This document shows positions 63,926 to 64,000 of a stretch of DNA of 64,000 nucleotides, piece after piece. Origin of the DNA: Lamellibrachia satsuma (taxonomy: Eukaryota; Annelida; Polychaeta; Sabellida; Siboglinidae); contig BSQZ01000021.1 of NCBI GenBank assembly GCA_033239005.1, forward strand, positions 7,493,516 through 7,557,515. The letters run 5' to 3'. The notes beneath the pieces are model-generated. The model did not search any database, was not told the DNA's origin, and saw only the letters and a program-made list of their open reading frames with translations. The translations under genes and the position numbers were made by a program. Positions within the stretch are counted from its first letter, which is position 1. Each line of letters starts with the position of its first letter.

Positions 63926-64000
63926 CTAATTTACGTTAGCAAGAACATAACAACACGGTCATTTTGGACGTTACGATACATAGTTGCTGGAATTTTCCGT

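Overview
This is animal (metazoan) nuclear DNA. It holds intron-bearing protein genes with canonical GT/AG splice sites, a secreted serpin, several classes of animal retroelement (CR1-like and RTE-like LINEs, a Ty3/gypsy LTR element, Penelope-like elements) and an extreme load of micro- and minisatellites. Nothing fixes the phylum; a marine invertebrate or basal chordate would fit, but that is only inference. There is no bacterial-style operon, rRNA, tRNA or CRISPR.

Two host genes can be supported, both on the minus strand. The first is a complete seven-coding-exon TANGO2 gene (13664 down to 5901, 280 codons), assembled by matching splice phases. A degraded CR1-like LINE lies inside its fifth intron. 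The second is a serpin (38924 down to 37641, 427 aa) whose coding sequence is one exon behind a clear 3' splice site. The DNA upstream of that splice site is a ~36-bp minisatellite that resembles the splice-site/start-codon segment itself.

The rest is repeats. Layout: 1-5900, short tandem arrays and unassigned DNA; 5901-13720, TANGO2; 13720-25200, intergenic DNA with dispersed repeat pairs, a 31-bp array and an 18-copy 38-bp array carrying telomere-like hexamers; 25230-32450, a minus-strand LINE split by a Ty3/gypsy element with a perfect 5-bp target duplication; 33915-34720, an RTE-like fragment; 34941-35375, an 18-bp array; 37641-39690, the serpin and its minisatellite; 43673-43927, a CACGTG array; 49620-51290, a Penelope-like element split by a non-autonomous repeat that has itself grown a 34-bp minisatellite; 52471-52827, an L1-type ORF1 fragment; 54455-59040, LINE fragments with 45-bp and 28-bp arrays; 59503-59900, the end of a second Penelope-like element with a long hairpin and a hammerhead-like core; 60618-61449, about 830 bp of CT repeat; 62393-62891, a 14-bp array.

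The recurring theme is that tandem repeats arise inside older mobile elements. TA tracts sit within reverse transcriptase reading frames at three sites, GA within an integrase, and minisatellites within a Penelope endonuclease, a LINE reverse transcriptase and a MITE-like repeat. No intact, potentially active element is present.
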